A program made the translations under genes and the position numbers. DNA of 64,000 bases. It comes from Arcobacter sp. CECT 8985. Lineage in GTDB: Bacteria > Campylobacterota > Campylobacteria > Campylobacterales > Arcobacteraceae. Below the pieces are notes generated by a model. The model made no database searches. It saw only the letters and a list, made by a program, of their open reading frames with translations, and was not told the origin of the DNA. Positions 27,035 through 34,604 of this stretch are shown here, one piece after another. The stretch lies in the NCBI RefSeq assembly GCF_004116495.1, contig NZ_PDKC01000001.1, positions 124,001 through 188,000 of the forward strand, in the 5' to 3' direction. The number at the start of each line of letters is the position of its first letter. Within the stretch, counting starts at the first letter, position 1.

Positions 27035-27602
27035 GTCTAATATCCTCTTCATTTGGTATTCTATTTAAATGCTCACCGTTATAACTTCCTATTAACCCAT
27101 GTGCAATATCTTTTATTGATTTGTTATCTTTTTTAGAAATTTTTATACCAACTGATTCTACTTCTTTTAATGCTGTATTTATATAATCTTCAAATTTATC
27201 TTCTATTTTTTTTGTTAATCCTATTTCAACAGATACAATATCTTCTGGGATTATTCCCAAAATAGTAACTTGGGCATGTTTATCCAAAACTGAACAAATT
27301 TCTAACATCTCAACTATTTCAACTTCATGTGCTGTTTTTCTATAGTTTCCTAAACCCAATAATACATGTGATGGTAATCTAAAAATACTTCCTGTTTCAT
27401 CTTCTATTGAAACAGTATCTAAAATAATTACATTATCATACTCTTGGAAATAACTCATTAGTTTAAAGCCTAAAGTACCTCCATCAATTATCTCTAAGCT
27501 ATCATCAAAATCATAATTTTCTTCTAAATATTTAGCAGCATAAATACCTACTCCTTCATCTTTAAAAAGTAAATTTCCAACCCCTATAATAATATTTTTC
27601 AT
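27018..27602 (-). CDS. hydD: Hydrogenase maturation endopeptidase HydD (copy 2)
   Basis: An M52-family protease of 194 residues that should process HydB2. The motifs are NIIIGVGNLLFKDEGVGIYAA (Glu near 15), IDGGTLGFKLMSYF, VIILDTVSI and the His in RKTAHEVEIVEMLE. The C-terminus is longer than in HydD1 (HGLIGSYNGEHLNRIPNEED). It is 89 bases downstream of hydC2, with a hairpin in between, and overlaps hydE2 by 17 bases. Confidence 0.92.
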   Translation of the reverse strand: MKNIIIGVGNLLFKDEGVGIYAAKYLEENYDFDDSLEIIDGGTLGFKLMSYFQEYDNVIILDTVSIEDETGSIFRLPSHVLLGLGNYRKTAHEVEIVEMLEICSVLDKHAQVTILGIIPEDIVSVEIGLTKKIEDKFEDYINTALKEVESVGIKISKKDNKSIKDIAHGLIGSYNGEHLNRIPNEEDIRHANVL

Positions 27603-27658
27603 CTATTCTCACTTTCTAATTTAAGTTTTACAAAACCTTTTAGTAAAAGTTTTATAAA

Positions 27659-27681
27659 ACTTAAAGGCATGGCCTTTAAGT
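27659..27681 (-). terminator. Hairpin between hydC2 and hydD2
   Basis: A perfect 10-bp stem (ACTTAAAGGC / GCCTTTAAGT) with a three-base loop is followed on the minus strand by TTTTATAAAA. It lies just after the hydC2 stop. It may be a partial terminator or an mRNA-processing/stability element that lowers expression of the maturation genes hydD2-hydE2 relative to the structural genes. Confidence 0.6.
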
Positions 27682-27691
27682 CTTGTAATTT

Positions 27692-28399
27692 TTATTTATT
27701 TTTCTTTTTATCTTTAGCAAATTTATATCCACTAAATACAATAGCAATATCACCTTCTTGCCAAAAGATTGTTCTCCAAATTTGGTAATAAATATGTGAC
27801 ATCACCCACATAATTAATAAATACATTGTTGTATGATGAGCAATTCTTACTCCCATGTTACCTCCAAATACACTTAATGTCCAATCTGTACTAAAGTGTA
27901 ATATCCAAGGCCACCAATCCCCAATTGAACTATGTCCTGATGCTAATCCATGAACATAAAGTTGTAATCCAGTTAATAACATAAACACTAATAAAATATG
28001 AAATAGTGTAAAGAACATTATGTTATAACTATCACTATGAGAAGAATCAAATTTTTTTCTTCTATTAAATGTAATTAAATTAAAAAATACTTCACAAAAC
28101 TCTACAAAATTTTTCTTTGTTGGAAGTATCTTTTTATAAGGTTTTTCAAAATTTGAAAACAAATAAAGATATCCAATTAAAATTGCAGTTACATCAAAAA
28201 TAATTGCAACAATAAAATGTGCCCATCTATTCCAAGCCATTACATATTTATTAACAGCTGGATCTGCAATTAATGTTTGATAATAAGGGTACCCTATATA
28301 TAAACCGGTTGCAACTGCTACAACCATACAAATCGCATTCAGCCAATGAATCGTTCGCATGATTGGAGTCATTCTCTCAACCCTTTTAAAATTAGGCAC
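27692..28399 (-). CDS. hydC: Hydrogenase cytochrome b subunit HydC (copy 2)
   Basis: A 235-residue membrane cytochrome b for electron transfer from the second hydrogenase to the quinone pool. Four hydrophobic helices and His candidates in RTIHWLNAICM, RWAHFIVAII and RIAHHTTMYLLIMWVMSHIYYQ are visible. The start is GTG 28399, inside the last codons of hydB2, with a perfect AGGAGG five bases upstream; the overlap with hydB2 is eight bases. It differs clearly from HydC1, mainly in the loop with FNRRKKFDSSHSDSYN. Confidence 0.92.
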   Translation of the reverse strand: MPNFKRVERMTPIMRTIHWLNAICMVVAVATGLYIGYPYYQTLIADPAVNKYVMAWNRWAHFIVAIIFDVTAILIGYLYLFSNFEKPYKKILPTKKNFVEFCEVFFNLITFNRRKKFDSSHSDSYNIMFFTLFHILLVFMLLTGLQLYVHGLASGHSSIGDWWPWILHFSTDWTLSVFGGNMGVRIAHHTTMYLLIMWVMSHIYYQIWRTIFWQEGDIAIVFSGYKFAKDKKKNK

Positions 28400-30131
28400 G
28401 GCATCCTCCTGTTGGATCTATTTTATAAACACCTAACTCTTTACCTTTTGCGTCAATTATATGCACTGCACATGCAATACAAGGATCAAAACTGTGTACT
28501 GTTCTTAAAATTTCTAATGGTTGATCAGCATTTGCTACTTTTGTTCCTATTAGTGAAGATTCATATGCTCCTAATCTTCCTTTATAATCTCTTGGTGCTG
28601 CATTCCATGTTGAAGGAACAACTGCTTGATAATTTACAACTTTTCCATCTTTGATTTTTACCCAGTGACCTAAACTTCCCCTTGGAGCTTCTGCCATTCC
28701 ATAACCTTGAGTATCAACAGATACTTTATCAAAATCAAATTCTGTCCAAGTTGATAAATCACCATGAGCAACATTTGAAGCTAATTCATCACACCATTCC
28801 ATCATAATATCTGCCATTAATTCACTCTCAATTGCACGTGCTGCTGTTCTACCAACTGTAGAGAATAAAACTTTTGTTGGCAAATTGCCATTTTTTAAAA
28901 AAGTAGTTACATATTTTGTAATTCTTTCATCACCTTTTGCAACACCAACAATCATTCTAGCTAATGGCCCTACTTCCATTCTTTCGTCATTGTATAAAGG
29001 AGATTTAATCCATGAATATTTATTTTTTGTATCTAAATATGCAATATTATTCTCTTTTTTTCCAAAACCTGTATAGTTTGGTTTAGTCTCACCATCGAAT
29101 GGGTGAAGATTTGTAGTTCCTTCATACCATGCATGAGTAACATCTTCAGTAATTTTAGCTTGGTCTAGTTCATATACTTTTGATAAATCTTTATTTTTTA
29201 CAATACCTGAAGGGAATAACTTTTTAGATTCATAAAATGGTAAATCATCTAAATTATAATCGCCATAACACATATAGTTACCAACTCCTGCACCAATTCC
29301 TTCTAATGCTTCATCAGCGTACATTGTTCCAGCCATATATACATCTGGCAAATATGCTTCTTTACAAAATTTTCTACCAAGTTTTAGAATTTGTTTAAAT
29401 TTTGCTATTCTTGAAGGATTTTTAATATCTTGAACACAAGTTACTCCTCCAACAACTAATGATTGAGGATGTGGATTTTTACCACCAAAGATTGCCATCA
29501 TTTTACCAATTTCTCTTTGGATTTCTAAAGCATCAAGATAGTGAGAAAGTCCAATTAAATTCTGCTCAGGAGTTAATTTAAAACCTTTTGATCCCCAATA
29601 TGCATTACCAAATATCCCAAGTCTTCCTTGTTTTACATATTTAGTAACTCTATCTTGAACTTGTTTATATGTAGATTCACTTGCATTATAAGCATAATGT
29701 CCAGAAAGATTTGCCCATTTTGTAGCTTCTGCAACTGCTTTTTTAGGGTCTGCTTTCAATGCTTGCGTAATATCAACCCAATCAAGTGCATGTAGATGAT
29801 AAAAATGTACAATATGATCATGAACATAAAGTGCACCTTGCATTAAGTTTCTTACTAATCTAGCATTTTTAGGAATAGTTACACCAAATGCATGTTCAAC
29901 TGCTTCAATACTTCTTTGGTAGTGAGTACCTGTACAAACACCACAAATTCTCATTGCTAATAATCCACAATCTCTTGGATCTCTTCCTTTTAATATCTCT
30001 TCAATTCCTCTAAACATAGTAGAAGAAGCATAAGCATCAGTAACAACATTATTTTCATCAATTATTGCTTCAATTCTAAGATGTCCTTCGATTCTTGTTA
30101 TTGGATCAATTACTAAATGTTTTTTTGCCAT
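28392..30131 (-). CDS. hydB: [NiFe]-hydrogenase large subunit HydB (copy 2)
   Basis: A catalytic subunit of 579 residues. The cysteine motifs are RICGVC (about residues 62-67) and DPCIAC (C551, C554), and RIEGH is near residue 13. His557 is followed by a 22-residue extension to be cut by HydD2. Compared with HydB1 it carries different insertions (for example GAGVGNYMCYGDYNLDDLPFY). It is two bases downstream of hydA2. It should face the periplasm through the Tat signal of HydA2. Confidence 0.96.
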   Translation of the reverse strand: MAKKHLVIDPITRIEGHLRIEAIIDENNVVTDAYASSTMFRGIEEILKGRDPRDCGLLAMRICGVCTGTHYQRSIEAVEHAFGVTIPKNARLVRNLMQGALYVHDHIVHFYHLHALDWVDITQALKADPKKAVAEATKWANLSGHYAYNASESTYKQVQDRVTKYVKQGRLGIFGNAYWGSKGFKLTPEQNLIGLSHYLDALEIQREIGKMMAIFGGKNPHPQSLVVGGVTCVQDIKNPSRIAKFKQILKLGRKFCKEAYLPDVYMAGTMYADEALEGIGAGVGNYMCYGDYNLDDLPFYESKKLFPSGIVKNKDLSKVYELDQAKITEDVTHAWYEGTTNLHPFDGETKPNYTGFGKKENNIAYLDTKNKYSWIKSPLYNDERMEVGPLARMIVGVAKGDERITKYVTTFLKNGNLPTKVLFSTVGRTAARAIESELMADIMMEWCDELASNVAHGDLSTWTEFDFDKVSVDTQGYGMAEAPRGSLGHWVKIKDGKVVNYQAVVPSTWNAAPRDYKGRLGAYESSLIGTKVANADQPLEILRTVHSFDPCIACAVHIIDAKGKELGVYKIDPTGGCRA

Positions 30132-30133
30132 AT

Positions 30134-31369
30134 CTATTCTTCCTCGTTATGTTCTGATTTTTTTCCTGCAATTGCACTTGCAACCGCATGTGCTCCAATT
30201 CCTACTGCTGTTGCTGTTAATAATCCTAAACCGAACTCATCAACAGTTTTTTCAACACCACCTGTTGGCGCTTTTATATGTGCTCCTGCCATTGGTCTTT
30301 GATAAGCGTATTTATCCCAAAAATCAGGCTCACTACATCCTATACAACCACGACCAACACCAACTGGCCAGTTAGTACCTTCATTATATTTAATAATAGA
30401 ACAGTTATTAAATGTCATTGGTCCTTTACAACCAACTTTATATAAACACCAATTATTTTTTGCGCCATCATCCCCAAACTCTTCAACATATTCACCAGCA
30501 TCAAAGTGTGCTCTTCTTTCACAATTATCATGGATTCTATAACCAAAAGCAAATTTTGGTCTTAATAAAGAGTCTAACTCTGGAACTTGACCAGTTAAAA
30601 TATAATGTAAAATTACACCTACAATATTTGCAGGATTTGCAGGACATGCAGGAATATTAATTAAAGGTTTACCTTTTACCAAATCCATAACACCCACTGC
30701 ACCAGTTGGATTAGGAGAAGCTGCTGGAATACCTCCAAAAGTAGCACATGTACCAACTGCAACAACAGCAGCCGAATCTTTTGACATTCTCATTAAATGT
30801 TCATGAAAAGTTTCACCACTTGCACCAATAGTTCCATACATACCATTATTTGCCATAGGAATTGCACCTTCTACAAATAATAAATACTTTCCTTTAAAAT
30901 GCTCAACTGCATCATCTAATTGTCTATCAGCATCATGTCCTGCAGCAGCTTGTAATGTTTCATGAAACTCTAAACTAATTACATCAAATAATAGATCATC
31001 AACTGTAGGAGATGCACTTCTTAATAATGCCTCTGAGTTACCAGCACAGTCTTGAAGTTCTATCCAAACAACAGGTACTCTATTCATAAGTTCAGTTGCT
31101 TGGGCAACTAAAGGTTCAAACATTGAAGGAAGCATAAGTGTAGCAGTAGTAGCACTAACCCACTTCATAAAATCTCTTCTATTTATACCTTCTGTTTCTA
31201 TTACATCTATCATATCTATATCTTTTAGAGGTTCTTGTTTTTGTAATATAGATAATCTCTCTTTTGCTTTTTCAAAAAGGTTCTTGTAGTATTTATCACC
31301 TTTATTTGTATCAATTCTAGCAGACTTTTGGGTAAAGAATTTTTTTACCATATCTTGAGAATCAACCAT
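30134..31369 (-). CDS. hydA: [NiFe]-hydrogenase small subunit HydA (copy 2), Asn in proximal cluster motif
   Basis: An iron-sulfur subunit of 411 residues with a long N-terminal region and a Tat signal INRRDFMKW (62-70). The proximal-cluster motif reads DCAGNSEALL: C108 is present but the second cysteine is Asn111, whereas HydA1 has ECTGC. An Asn at this place is also seen in cyanobacterial HupS. Other cluster cysteines (PACPANP, VGCKGP, GCIGCSEPDF) are kept, as is a C-terminal membrane helix. AAGGAG precedes ATG 31369. It opens the second hyd operon. Confidence 0.95.
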   Translation of the reverse strand: MVDSQDMVKKFFTQKSARIDTNKGDKYYKNLFEKAKERLSILQKQEPLKDIDMIDVIETEGINRRDFMKWVSATTATLMLPSMFEPLVAQATELMNRVPVVWIELQDCAGNSEALLRSASPTVDDLLFDVISLEFHETLQAAAGHDADRQLDDAVEHFKGKYLLFVEGAIPMANNGMYGTIGASGETFHEHLMRMSKDSAAVVAVGTCATFGGIPAASPNPTGAVGVMDLVKGKPLINIPACPANPANIVGVILHYILTGQVPELDSLLRPKFAFGYRIHDNCERRAHFDAGEYVEEFGDDGAKNNWCLYKVGCKGPMTFNNCSIIKYNEGTNWPVGVGRGCIGCSEPDFWDKYAYQRPMAGAHIKAPTGGVEKTVDEFGLGLLTATAVGIGAHAVASAIAGKKSEHNEEE

Positions 31370-31385
31370 TATATCTCCTTCAATT

Positions 31386-31391
31386 ATTATA
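31386..31391 (-). promoter_or_regulatory. -10 box of hydA2 promoter
   Basis: On the minus strand a perfect TATAAT lies 17 bases before the hydA2 ATG and directly after the TGAA-type palindrome. A TTTACA sits about 20 bases upstream as a loose -35. The leader would be about ten bases, just enough for the ribosome binding site. Confidence 0.5.
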
Positions 31392-31392
31392 C

Positions 31393-31409
31393 AAATGAAT
31401 GTTCATTTA
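31393..31409 (-). promoter_or_regulatory. TGAA-type palindrome in hydA2 promoter
   Basis: The sequence AAATGAATGTTCATTT is a palindrome (arms AAATGAA/TTCATTT, centre TG) and also fits TGAAT-N4-ATTTA, one mismatch from the sites before hypB and hydA1. It lies immediately upstream of the TATAAT box, where bound protein would block RNA polymerase. Confidence 0.55.
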
Positions 31410-31501
31410 TCTGTAAAAAAATAGCTATATACATCTTATTTAAAACTTAATATTTTAAGATAGATTTAATAAAAAGTGATATCAAAGTAGTTTTTTGAAG
31501 A

Positions 31502-31547
31502 AAAATATTATATTTTGTCACAATAATGCCCCAAAATATAATATTTT
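31502..31547. repeat. 16-bp perfect inverted repeat between hupL and hydA2
   Basis: The arms AAAATATTATATTTTG (31502-31517) and its exact complement (31532-31547) enclose a 14-base loop containing the only GC-rich bases. It lies about 85 bases downstream of the hupL stop and 130 bases upstream of hydA2. It could end hup transcription or bind a regulator of hydA2; T-rich runs follow but are not adjacent. Confidence 0.6.
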
Positions 31548-31630
31548 GTAAAGTTTCATTTACTTTTTTTAGAAAAAAAATAATATTTTTATAAATTTTA
31601 GTAATGTTACATTTTTGCACATTTTCTTAT

Positions 31631-32986
31631 TTATTGTGTTGTACATACAGAGCATACATCAAAACTTCGTAAGATTATATGAGCTTTTTCTATACTATTT
31701 GCACCAATGATGGCATTTTGGGCAACGCCTAAATTATTATTGATTCCTGGTCCTAAATTCCAAACAGAAGGAGTAATTACATCATATTTTTTTATAATAC
31801 CATTATCAATTGTTATATTATGCAATAAAGAACCTCTTGCTGCTTCAACTACAGATTTTGCTGAAACATTACCTAGTTCATCTAAAGAGATATTAGGTTT
31901 AATATAAGACTCTTCACTTATATCTATCTGTTTTATTAGTTTTTTTGTTGTATAAACTAAATGAACTAATTCATCCATTCTTGCAAAAACTCTTGTAAAA
32001 ACAGAATCATTAAATTTCTTATGAATGTTTTTTATAAGTTTTCTATTTTTTAACAAAGCTCTTGATAAAGGTCCTGTTTCGTATGCTTTATTATTATAAA
32101 GTGCTGTTTTAGCCCAAGTATACTCATTTGCTTTTCTTTTTTCATTAACTTTGAAACTATTTAAATCTTTTTCTTCAATTAATGATAAATCAATGGCTTG
32201 TCTATTTTTTAATTCAATTCTTCCTGCTTTAAATAAATTATTTGAAGATAAAACAATATGTCTATTATAACTCTTACCAATATTTTCCAAATCATTTTTA
32301 AAACATAAATCTTTAAAATCTTTTAATGCACTATTTTGATTATATAAAAATGAAAAATCAGACATATTAAGATAATCATCAATATCAATGCCTACTAGCT
32401 CTTTTTCTAAGAAATTTATAGTTTGATCAAGATAATTTTCCATACTAATTAAATCAAAAAGAGTTGGATCACTCATAACTCCACCAGGAATCATATATGA
32501 ACTATGTGGCCATTGACCAGCAAAAACTGCTAATGCTTTTATACTTTCACTTGCAGCAAATGTTCCTTTTCTCCATGATTCACCTTTTATTGCTTGATAT
32601 TTCGAATATTTATTATCCTTTGATAACTTTGCAATATCTGGCATTATAAAAATATAAAACCATTTAAGATGAGAATCAATAATTTCTATGTTTAGCCCTA
32701 TTTCTCTTAATAATTTAGCTTTATTAGTAATCTCTAAAGGTTCATTTGATACTTTATAAATATTTTCTAAAGCCTCAGCTGTAGCTTTTAAATGAGCTTG
32801 TCCACAAATGCCACAAATTCTTGGTGTATAAATTAAGGCATCAAGTGCTGGTTTATTTTCTAAAATATATTCAAAACCTCTAAAATTCAAAAATTGAATT
32901 TGTGCATTTTCTATTTTTTCATTTTCCCAATTACAGACTAACTTTGCTTCACCTTCTATTCTTTCAACTATATTTAATGTTTTCAT
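31631..32986 (-). CDS. hupL: Soluble group-2 [NiFe]-hydrogenase large subunit, sensor-like
   Basis: A 451-residue large subunit, much shorter than HydB. The first nickel motif RICGIC (C58, C61) is intact. The second reads DVCSVCTTQ and ends the protein at residue 451: both cysteines are kept, but Pro is Val, the usual final His is Gln, and there is no C-terminal extension. Lack of a cleavable extension is a known trait of H2-sensing (HoxC/HupV-type) hydrogenases. RIEGE replaces RIEGH near residue 9. No protease gene is adjacent. It overlaps hupS by four bases. It may be a sensor or an unusual cytoplasmic uptake enzyme. Confidence 0.88.
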   Translation of the reverse strand: MKTLNIVERIEGEAKLVCNWENEKIENAQIQFLNFRGFEYILENKPALDALIYTPRICGICGQAHLKATAEALENIYKVSNEPLEITNKAKLLREIGLNIEIIDSHLKWFYIFIMPDIAKLSKDNKYSKYQAIKGESWRKGTFAASESIKALAVFAGQWPHSSYMIPGGVMSDPTLFDLISMENYLDQTINFLEKELVGIDIDDYLNMSDFSFLYNQNSALKDFKDLCFKNDLENIGKSYNRHIVLSSNNLFKAGRIELKNRQAIDLSLIEEKDLNSFKVNEKRKANEYTWAKTALYNNKAYETGPLSRALLKNRKLIKNIHKKFNDSVFTRVFARMDELVHLVYTTKKLIKQIDISEESYIKPNISLDELGNVSAKSVVEAARGSLLHNITIDNGIIKKYDVITPSVWNLGPGINNNLGVAQNAIIGANSIEKAHIILRSFDVCSVCTTQ

Positions 32987-33876
32987 TCTTCTATTAACTT
33001 TTTATGTAATCTATCAATTTTAAATGTTTTTGCAACACCAGTAAGAGTCAAATATGCTCTTTTATTTATACCCAAAGGAACTTCAGAGGGAATACCAATA
33101 TTTTTCTTTGTTTGTAACATATTTGTTCTTGGGAAATCAAATTCAGTACAACCAATACAAGGCATTCCTGCTCTTGTTTTTGTATTTACATCATTCCATA
33201 AGATTCTATTACAATTACTATGAGTCATAGGACCTCTACAACCCTCTTCATAAAATAAACAACCCTCTTTATGTCCAAATGATTTTGCTTCTACTTTCCA
33301 TTCAAAATATTCATTTCTTGTACATCCATGATGAGCAAGTCCAAAATATATATTTTTAGGTCGTGAGTACTCATCTAAAGAAATAGTTTCATACTCTTTT
33401 AGTGTAAAAAGGGTTTGAAGGATCCACTCTGGATGAACAGGACACCCTGTAAGATTTATAATTGGTTGTTTTAATTTTTTCAACTCTTCAAGATTTAAAA
33501 TATCTTTTAAGCCTTTTATATCACTATTTTGTTCAAATTTGGCATGTATTCCACCATATGATGCACAAGAGCCAACACTAATAATATATTTTGCTTTTTT
33601 TGAAACCTTTTTTAATAACTTCACAATATTATTATCAGATATTTTATAAAAGTCTTCATTTGATGTAACAGCACCTTCTAAAAGTAAAAAATCTATCTCT
33701 TTTAGCTCTAATACATTATCAATTGTAGTTTCAGTCGTAATTGAAGGATGATAAAAAAAATCAAAACTATTTAAAAGTAGTTCAAATCTAGAGGGATTTG
33801 AACTTAATAAAGAATGGGTATTTCCATTGCAAGTAATTGCTTGAAGCCAAACAATTTTTGGTTTATATTGCTTCAT
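32983..33876 (-). CDS. hupS: Soluble group-2 [NiFe]-hydrogenase small subunit, HupS/HupU-like
   Basis: A 297-residue small subunit without a Tat signal or membrane anchor, so it is cytoplasmic. It resembles cyanobacterial HupS closely: CRGPMTHSNCNRILWND, TRAGMPCIGCTEFDFP and PSEVPLGINKRAYLTLTGVAK. The proximal motif is TCNGNTHSLL, with C16 and Asn19 instead of a second Cys, as known for HupS. The gene overlaps tetR by 14 bases and hupL by four bases, so the three are one translational unit. Group-2 small subunits without a Tat signal include both uptake enzymes and H2 sensors. Confidence 0.9.
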   Translation of the reverse strand: MKQYKPKIVWLQAITCNGNTHSLLSSNPSRFELLLNSFDFFYHPSITTETTIDNVLELKEIDFLLLEGAVTSNEDFYKISDNNIVKLLKKVSKKAKYIISVGSCASYGGIHAKFEQNSDIKGLKDILNLEELKKLKQPIINLTGCPVHPEWILQTLFTLKEYETISLDEYSRPKNIYFGLAHHGCTRNEYFEWKVEAKSFGHKEGCLFYEEGCRGPMTHSNCNRILWNDVNTKTRAGMPCIGCTEFDFPRTNMLQTKKNIGIPSEVPLGINKRAYLTLTGVAKTFKIDRLHKKLIEE

Positions 33877-34459
33877 CGCTTTTCAAAGCTCTAAATATAT
33901 TTTCAGCAATACCATCAGAATATTGTAATAAATCTTTATCTAGAACTTTTTCTCCACTTAAAAAAGCAAAACCACCTAAACATCCCATAATCATTGCAAA
34001 TGCTGTAAAGAAGTCTTGTTCTCTAAATTCACCACTATTAGCACCTTCATCAAGAAATATCATTACTTCTGTTACAAATTCACTTACACATAAAAAACCT
34101 TCACAACCTTTTGCAAAAACTTCTCTATTTGATAAGTAAACTCTTAAAAAATACTCAATTATTTCTGGTGAATTTTTTACATTTTCTAAATATTGTTTTG
34201 TAAATAAGAAAATCTTCTCTTTTGAAGAAATTTCCATTTGATTTATTTTTCTAAGTTCAATTGCTAGTATATTAGTTGAATATCTAATAGCATATTTTGC
34301 TAATTCCTCTTTAGAAGAGAAATAATTATACATATTTCCAACACTCATTTTCATAGCTTTTGCAATATCAGGAATTGTAGTATTATAAAATCCCTTTGTA
34401 GAAAAAAGTTTTAATGCATTTTCAATAATATTATTTTTTTTTAACTCTTTTGTTGACAA
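33863..34459 (-). CDS. TetR/AcrR family transcriptional regulator, putative hydrogenase repressor
   Basis: A 198-residue one-component repressor. The N-terminal HTH reads IIENALKLFSTKGFYNTTIPDIAKAMKMSVGNMYNYFSSKEELAKYA (about 11-56), the standard TetR signature. The C-terminal domain, about 130 residues, is not recognised; it has three cysteines (119, 124, 160). I choose TTG 34459 (STKELKKNN), with AAAGG about eight bases upstream; an ATG at 34495 has none. It is the first gene of tetR-hupS-hupL. Palindromes typical of TetR operators lie before hypB, hydA1 and hydA2, so these are its likely targets. A half-site (TGAATGAAAAT) lies upstream of its own gene. Confidence 0.85.
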   Translation of the reverse strand: MSTKELKKNNIIENALKLFSTKGFYNTTIPDIAKAMKMSVGNMYNYFSSKEELAKYAIRYSTNILAIELRKINQMEISSKEKIFLFTKQYLENVKNSPEIIEYFLRVYLSNREVFAKGCEGFLCVSEFVTEVMIFLDEGANSGEFREQDFFTAFAMIMGCLGGFAFLSGEKVLDKDLLQYSDGIAENIFRALKSDEAI

Positions 34460-34568
34460 ATAGTTTACCTTTAAATAATTTACAATAATAAGCATATGAT
34501 AGTATAATTTATGTTAATAGTGAATGAAAATATATATAATTTATAATTATGAGTTTGTATTAATAAAG

Positions 34569-34598
34569 TAAAATAAAGAGGTAAACCTCTTTATTTTA
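34569..34598 (-). terminator. Terminator of acnB
   Basis: A 14-bp stem (TAAAATAAAGAGGT / ACCTCTTTATTTTA) lies just after the acnB stop. On the minus strand it is followed by CTTTATTA. It also separates acnB from the tetR-hup promoter region. Confidence 0.75.
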
Positions 34599-34604
34599 TA
34601 GTTC

